Below, piece by piece: positions 60,940 to 64,000 of a stretch of 64,000 nucleotides of DNA; the first letter of the stretch is position 1; each line of letters begins with the position of its first letter. The notes beneath the pieces were generated by a model. The model was not told where the DNA came from, ran no database searches, and worked only from the letters and a program-made list of their open reading frames with translations. The DNA is taken from positions 62,001 through 126,000 of the forward strand of contig NZ_JANAVP010000012.1 of the NCBI RefSeq assembly GCF_024213665.1. The letters are read 5' to 3'. The position numbers and the translations under genes are program-made. Source of the DNA: Streptomyces sp. A3M-1-3. Its GTDB lineage: Bacteria > Actinomycetota > Actinomycetes > Streptomycetales > Streptomycetaceae.

Positions 60940-62754
60940 TCATTCGACCGTTACGGACTTCGCCAGGTTGCGCGGCTTGTCGATGTCGCGGCCCAGGGCC
61001 AGCGCCGCGTGGTACGCGAAGAGCTGGAGCGGGATACCCATCAGGATCGGGTCCAGCTCGACCTCGTTCTTCGGCACCACAATGGTGTGGTCGGCCTTTT
61101 CCTGGTCGCGGTGCGCGACCGCAAGGATCCGGCCGCTGCGGGCCTTGATCTCCTCGAGCGCCGCGCGGTTCTTCTCCAGCAGGTCGTCGTCCGGGACGAT
61201 CGCGACCGTCGGCATCGCGGGCTCGATGAGGGCGAGCGGGCCGTGCTTCAGCTCCGAGGCCGGGTAGGCCTCGGCGTGGATGTACGTGATCTCCTTGAGC
61301 TTCAGCGAGGCCTCGCGGGCCACCGGGTAGCCGCGCACCCGGCCGATGAACATCATCGACTTCGCGTTCGCGTACTCCTCGGCGAGCTTCTTGACCTCCG
61401 CCTCGGTCTCCAGGATCTCGGCGATCTGGCCGGGCAGCCGGCGCAGGCCCTCGATGATCCGCTTGCCGTCGGCCACCGACAGGTCGCGGATGCGGCCCAG
61501 GTGCAGCGCGAGCAGCGCGAAGGCGACCACCGTGTTGGTGAAGCACTTGGTGGAGACGACGCAGACCTCGGGGCCGGCGTGGACGTACACGCCGCCGTCG
61601 GTCTCGCGGGCGATCGCCGAGCCGACCACGTTGACCACGCCCAGCACCCGCGCGCCCTTGCGCTTGAGCTCCTGGACCGCGGCGAGCACGTCGTACGTCT
61701 CACCGGACTGGGAGACCGCGATGTAGAGGGTGTCGGGGTCCACGACCGGGTTGCGGTAGCGGAACTCGGAGGCCGGCTCGGCGTCCGAGGGGATGCGGGC
61801 CAGCTCCTCGATCAGCCCGGCGCCGATCTGGCCGGCGTGGTACGAGGTGCCGCAGCCGAGGATCTTCACCCGGCGCACGGCACGCGCCTCGCGGGCGTCG
61901 AGGTTCAGGCCGCCCAGGTGCACGGTGGCGAAGCGGTCGTCGATCCGGCCGCGCAGCACGCGGTCGACCGCGTCGGCCTGCTCGGAGATCTCCTTGTGCA
62001 TGTACGTGTCGTGGCCGCCCATGTCGTACGACTCGGCCTCCCACTCCACCGTGGTCGGCGTCGCGGTCGTGCGCGAGCCCTCGGTGGTGTAGGTGCGGTA
62101 GTCGTCGGCCTTGAGGGTGGCCATCTCGCCGTCGTCCAGGGTGATCACCTGGCGGGTGTGGCTGACCAGCGCGGCGACGTCGGAGGCGACGAACATCTCC
62201 TTCTCGCCTATGCCGATGACCACGGGGGAGCCGTTGCGGGCGACGACGATGCGGTCGGCGAAGTCCTCGTGCATGACGGCGAGGCCGTACGTGCCCTCGA
62301 CCAGGCGCAGCGCGGAGCGGACCTTCTCCTCCAGGGTCTCGGCCTGGGAGCGGCCGATGAGGTGGGCGACCACCTCGGAGTCGGTCTCGGAGGCGAACAC
62401 GACACCGTCGGCTTCCAGCTTGGCGCGCAGCTCGGTGGCGTTGTCGATGATGCCGTTGTGGACGATGGCGACCTTGCCGTCGGCGTCCAGGTGCGGGTGC
62501 GAGTTCTCGTCGCTCGGGGCGCCGTGGGTGGCCCAGCGGGTGTGCGCGATGCCGGTGGTGCCCGCGAAGCGCTTGGGGATGCGGGCTTCCAGGTCGCGGA
62601 CGCGGCCCTTGGCCTTGGCGGTCTTCAGTCCGCCCGACTTGCCGGTGATGACGATGCCGGCCGAGTCGTAGCCGCGGTACTCCAGCCGCTGGAGGCCTTC
62701 CAGCAGCAGGGGAGCCACATCACGCTTCCCGATATATCCGACGATTCCGCACAT
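60940..62754 (-). CDS. glmS: Glucosamine-fructose-6-phosphate aminotransferase GlmS
   Basis: 604 residues. After Met the catalytic Cys2 starts the class II glutaminase domain (MCGIVGYIGKRDVAPLLLEG, TRWATHGAPSDENSHPH). Two SIS isomerase domains follow (GCGTSYHAGQIGAGLIEELA, ISQSGETYDV-like AVSQSGETYDVLAAVQELKR) and the C-terminus ends DKPRNLAKSVTVE as expected. It makes glucosamine-6-phosphate, the entry to peptidoglycan precursors and the ligand of DasR. GGAGGG precedes ATG 62754. No glmS ribozyme is seen. Confidence 0.97.
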   Translation of the reverse strand: MCGIVGYIGKRDVAPLLLEGLQRLEYRGYDSAGIVITGKSGGLKTAKAKGRVRDLEARIPKRFAGTTGIAHTRWATHGAPSDENSHPHLDADGKVAIVHNGIIDNATELRAKLEADGVVFASETDSEVVAHLIGRSQAETLEEKVRSALRLVEGTYGLAVMHEDFADRIVVARNGSPVVIGIGEKEMFVASDVAALVSHTRQVITLDDGEMATLKADDYRTYTTEGSRTTATPTTVEWEAESYDMGGHDTYMHKEISEQADAVDRVLRGRIDDRFATVHLGGLNLDAREARAVRRVKILGCGTSYHAGQIGAGLIEELARIPSDAEPASEFRYRNPVVDPDTLYIAVSQSGETYDVLAAVQELKRKGARVLGVVNVVGSAIARETDGGVYVHAGPEVCVVSTKCFTNTVVAFALLALHLGRIRDLSVADGKRIIEGLRRLPGQIAEILETEAEVKKLAEEYANAKSMMFIGRVRGYPVAREASLKLKEITYIHAEAYPASELKHGPLALIEPAMPTVAIVPDDDLLEKNRAALEEIKARSGRILAVAHRDQEKADHTIVVPKNEVELDPILMGIPLQLFAYHAALALGRDIDKPRNLAKSVTVE

Positions 62755-62788
62755 ATGTGATGCCCTCCGAGTGATTGCTTGGGGGTGC

Positions 62789-63067
62789 TCAGCCGTAGAC
62801 GAGGCGGCGCAGCTGCCGCAGGGTGAGTTCCGGCGGAGCCACCGCGCGGTGCGGCAGCTCGGCCGCAATCCGCTCGAAGATCTCCGTGTTGGCCAGTCCG
62901 CCGGACTGCAGTTCGCGGTGCCGGCGGCGGACGAACTCCTCGGTCTTCTCGTCGAAGTACGCGAGCACGTCCAGCACCACCCGGGCAGCCTCGCCGCGCT
63001 GTAGCGGCGTACTGCGCACCAGGTGGTCGACGAGGTCGTCGTGAGAGGACGGGCGGCGTTCGAGCAC
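62789..63067 (-). CDS. Small conserved helical protein upstream of glmS
   Basis: 92 residues from GTG 63067, helical and charged: RPSSHDDLVDHLVRSTPLQR, VLDVLAYFDEKTEEFVRRRH and LANTEIFERIAAELPHRAV, ending ELTLRQLRRLVYG. It precedes glmS on the same strand by 34 bases. I recall it as a widespread actinomycete gene beside glmS, but no function is known to me. Confidence 0.7.
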   Translation of the reverse strand: MLERRPSSHDDLVDHLVRSTPLQRGEAARVVLDVLAYFDEKTEEFVRRRHRELQSGGLANTEIFERIAAELPHRAVAPPELTLRQLRRLVYG

Positions 63068-63165
63068 CCGTAGATATTGGAGGGTGGAAGGCTCTCAACG
63101 CAAGAATCCTGCCCGATTCCGGGCAGTAAGAGGCCGGGAAGGGGTCGGGAAGGGGCGGAATCGGG

Positions 63166-63345
63166 TCAGAATCGTCGGAGTACCGCCTGTTTTGCCGCCG
63201 AGAACTCGTCCGCCGTCAGGATTCCGGCCTGGTGCAGCTCGCCCAGCTCGCGCAGCCGGCGCAGCAGCGCGTCATGATCCACCCCGTCGGCCACGGGCGC
63301 GGCGGCCGGCCCGATCGCCTTGGCCGCGGCCGCCGGGTGCGCCAT
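63166..63345 (-). CDS. SHOCT-domain C-terminal fragment
   Basis: From ATG 63345 a 59-residue product ends with a textbook SHOCT motif: LLRRLRELGELHQAGILTADE then FSAAKQAVLRRF. The frame is open slightly further upstream (VTVRMAHPAAAAKAIG), which looks like the interior of a larger DUF4429-type protein. About 20 codons upstream the similarity stops, where the transposase-like remnant begins. So this is either a small SHOCT protein or, more likely, the tail of an interrupted gene. Confidence 0.6.
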   Translation of the reverse strand: MAHPAAAAKAIGPAAAPVADGVDHDALLRRLRELGELHQAGILTADEFSAAKQAVLRRF

Positions 63346-63458
63346 ACGTACGGTGACAGCCGCGGCGCAGGCACGATCCGCACCGTGTCTGGGAGCAGCG
63401 CGGGAAGTCCCTGCGGGCTGTCGAGCAACGCCGGTATCTCACGATCGCGCGGCGTGAG

Positions 63459-63890
63459 GTGGACTGGATCAGAGACTTGCCGTCGGAGTGGGGCGCCAGA
63501 TGGTTCTGCGCCACCTCGTTGCGGCGTACGACAACTTCTGCCTGCGGCAAGATTGACCCCGTATCACGCGAAGGATGCGGTCGACTGTTCGCCTGCGTCC
63601 GCTGCGGACACGAGGACGACGCCGACCACAACGCCTCGGTCGAGATCGAGGCCCGAGCCCGCCGGACGGGTGGCTCGGTCACCAGCAGCACGCGCAGGAC
63701 CCGCAAGGGGACGAGTCACCATGGCACCCGCCGTGGAGGCGGTTGCGTGAAACCCAACCAGCCCAGCCGGGAGCGGAATCCCCGTCGTAGATACACGGCA
63801 GGGAGCATCGTCAACAGCCCAGCTCGACGATACCGAGGACTCTGGAGAAAGCGCCCGCGTCCACGCACGACTGGGACACGTACAAGGTGA
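63459..63890 (+). pseudogene. TnpB-like (IS200/IS605 OrfB) remnant
   Basis: The stretch around 63540-63680 encodes KIDPVSREGCGRLFACVRCG then HEDDADHNASVEIEARARR, the C-terminal zinc ribbon and final Asp region of IS605-family OrfB/TnpB proteins. The first Cys pair of the ribbon is largely missing and nothing recognisable of the RuvC core remains upstream, so the gene is truncated and inactive. It sits next to the broken SHOCT-protein gene. Confidence 0.65.
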
Positions 63891-63973
63891 GGCTCGCGGC
63901 GCAGGGGCCGCGGATGTCCGCGCTAGGGATCGACTTCTACCGTTCGCCACAGGTGCCGTGGCCGGCTGAGTGA
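63851..63973 (+). pseudogene. C-terminal fragment of an unknown protein
   Basis: A frame ending at 63973 reads DWDTYKVRLAAQGPRMSALG and IDFYRSPQVPWPAE before the stop. It has good coding character but no start nearby and lies in another frame than the TnpB remnant, which it overlaps slightly. I cannot name the family. Probably the tail of a gene whose front was lost by insertion or rearrangement. Confidence 0.4.
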
Positions 63974-64000
63974 GGGGTGAGAGAGGGGCGGGCGCCCGTG

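Noticed and set aside
62755..62788. glmS ribozyme or riboswitch
   Set aside because: Only 34 bases separate glmS from the upstream gene and no ribozyme core is visible; actinomycetes do not normally carry it.

Overview
This 64 kb window reads as the chromosome of a Streptomyces (or very close actinomycete). It is high-GC with strong third-position GC bias, uses many GTG starts, and carries hallmark genes: AdpA with a rare TTA codon, the cslA-glxA hyphal-tip glucan locus, class F sortase, a WhiJ-like XRE/DUF397/ATPase group and an NsdA-like regulator. From memory, the gene order largely matches the S. coelicolor segment holding adpA-orn, cdgA and cslA-glxA-cslZ, read in reverse. No database search was possible, so names rest on motifs and remembered families.

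Layout. 1-3.6 kb: 3' part of a secreted phosphodiesterase, a HAD phosphatase behind an 8-bp tandem repeat, and a membrane-anchored wall protein next to a class F sortase. 3.7-15.1 kb: glucan locus, with cslZ (GH6) convergent to the glxA/cslA pair, then a peptidoglycan-binding NlpC/P60-like protein, a large SPFH protein with a repetitive N-terminus, a P-loop kinase and an AA10 LPMO behind a DasR-like (dre) palindrome. 15.4-23.9 kb: IclR regulator, an ectoine-type ABC importer (ehuBCDA), DUF3830, amidase, 2-hydroxyacid dehydrogenase and two EutA/maleate-isomerase-like paralogues, probably one uptake and catabolic unit. 24-27 kb: two degraded genes around a GNAT-AAA+ fusion. 27-31 kb: CdgA (PAS-GGDEF-EAL), an M6 protease and a prim-pol-like protein whose stop codon lies inside a tRNA. 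31.8-36.7 kb: a tightly overlapping operon of PAP2 phosphatase, Cas4/RecB-like Fe-S nuclease, unknown protein and SF1 helicase, the best candidate here for an undescribed DNA-processing or defence system. 36.9-45 kb: phosphatase, NsdA-like regulator, methyltransferase, two-component pair and CBM2-GH18 chitinase. 45-48.4 kb: a lower-GC segment with an extra MurJ-like flippase and a ricin-type lectin, followed by about 1 kb without a supported gene. 49-54 kb: multicopper oxidase, CBS protein, WhiJ-like trio and a toxin-antitoxin-like gene pair. 53.9-56.6 kb: a collapsed cellobiose locus in which bglC and cebR remain with two CebR boxes, but the transporter is reduced to the last ~40 codons of the permease. 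56.7-62.8 kb: tRNA-His, orn, adpA, universal stress protein, acetate-type transporter and glmS. The right edge holds gene fragments and a TnpB-like transposase remnant.

Three identical tRNA-Lys(CUU) genes, each followed by a hairpin terminator, lie on the minus strand at 9.0, 15.3 and 30.5 kb. Functional threads: extracellular polysaccharide chemistry (GlxA, CslA, CslZ, LPMO, chitinase, GH1), wall biology (sortase, NlpC-like, MurJ, GlmS), c-di-GMP turnover (CdgA makes or degrades c-di-GMP, Orn removes linear dinucleotides) and developmental regulation (AdpA, WhiJ-like, NsdA-like).
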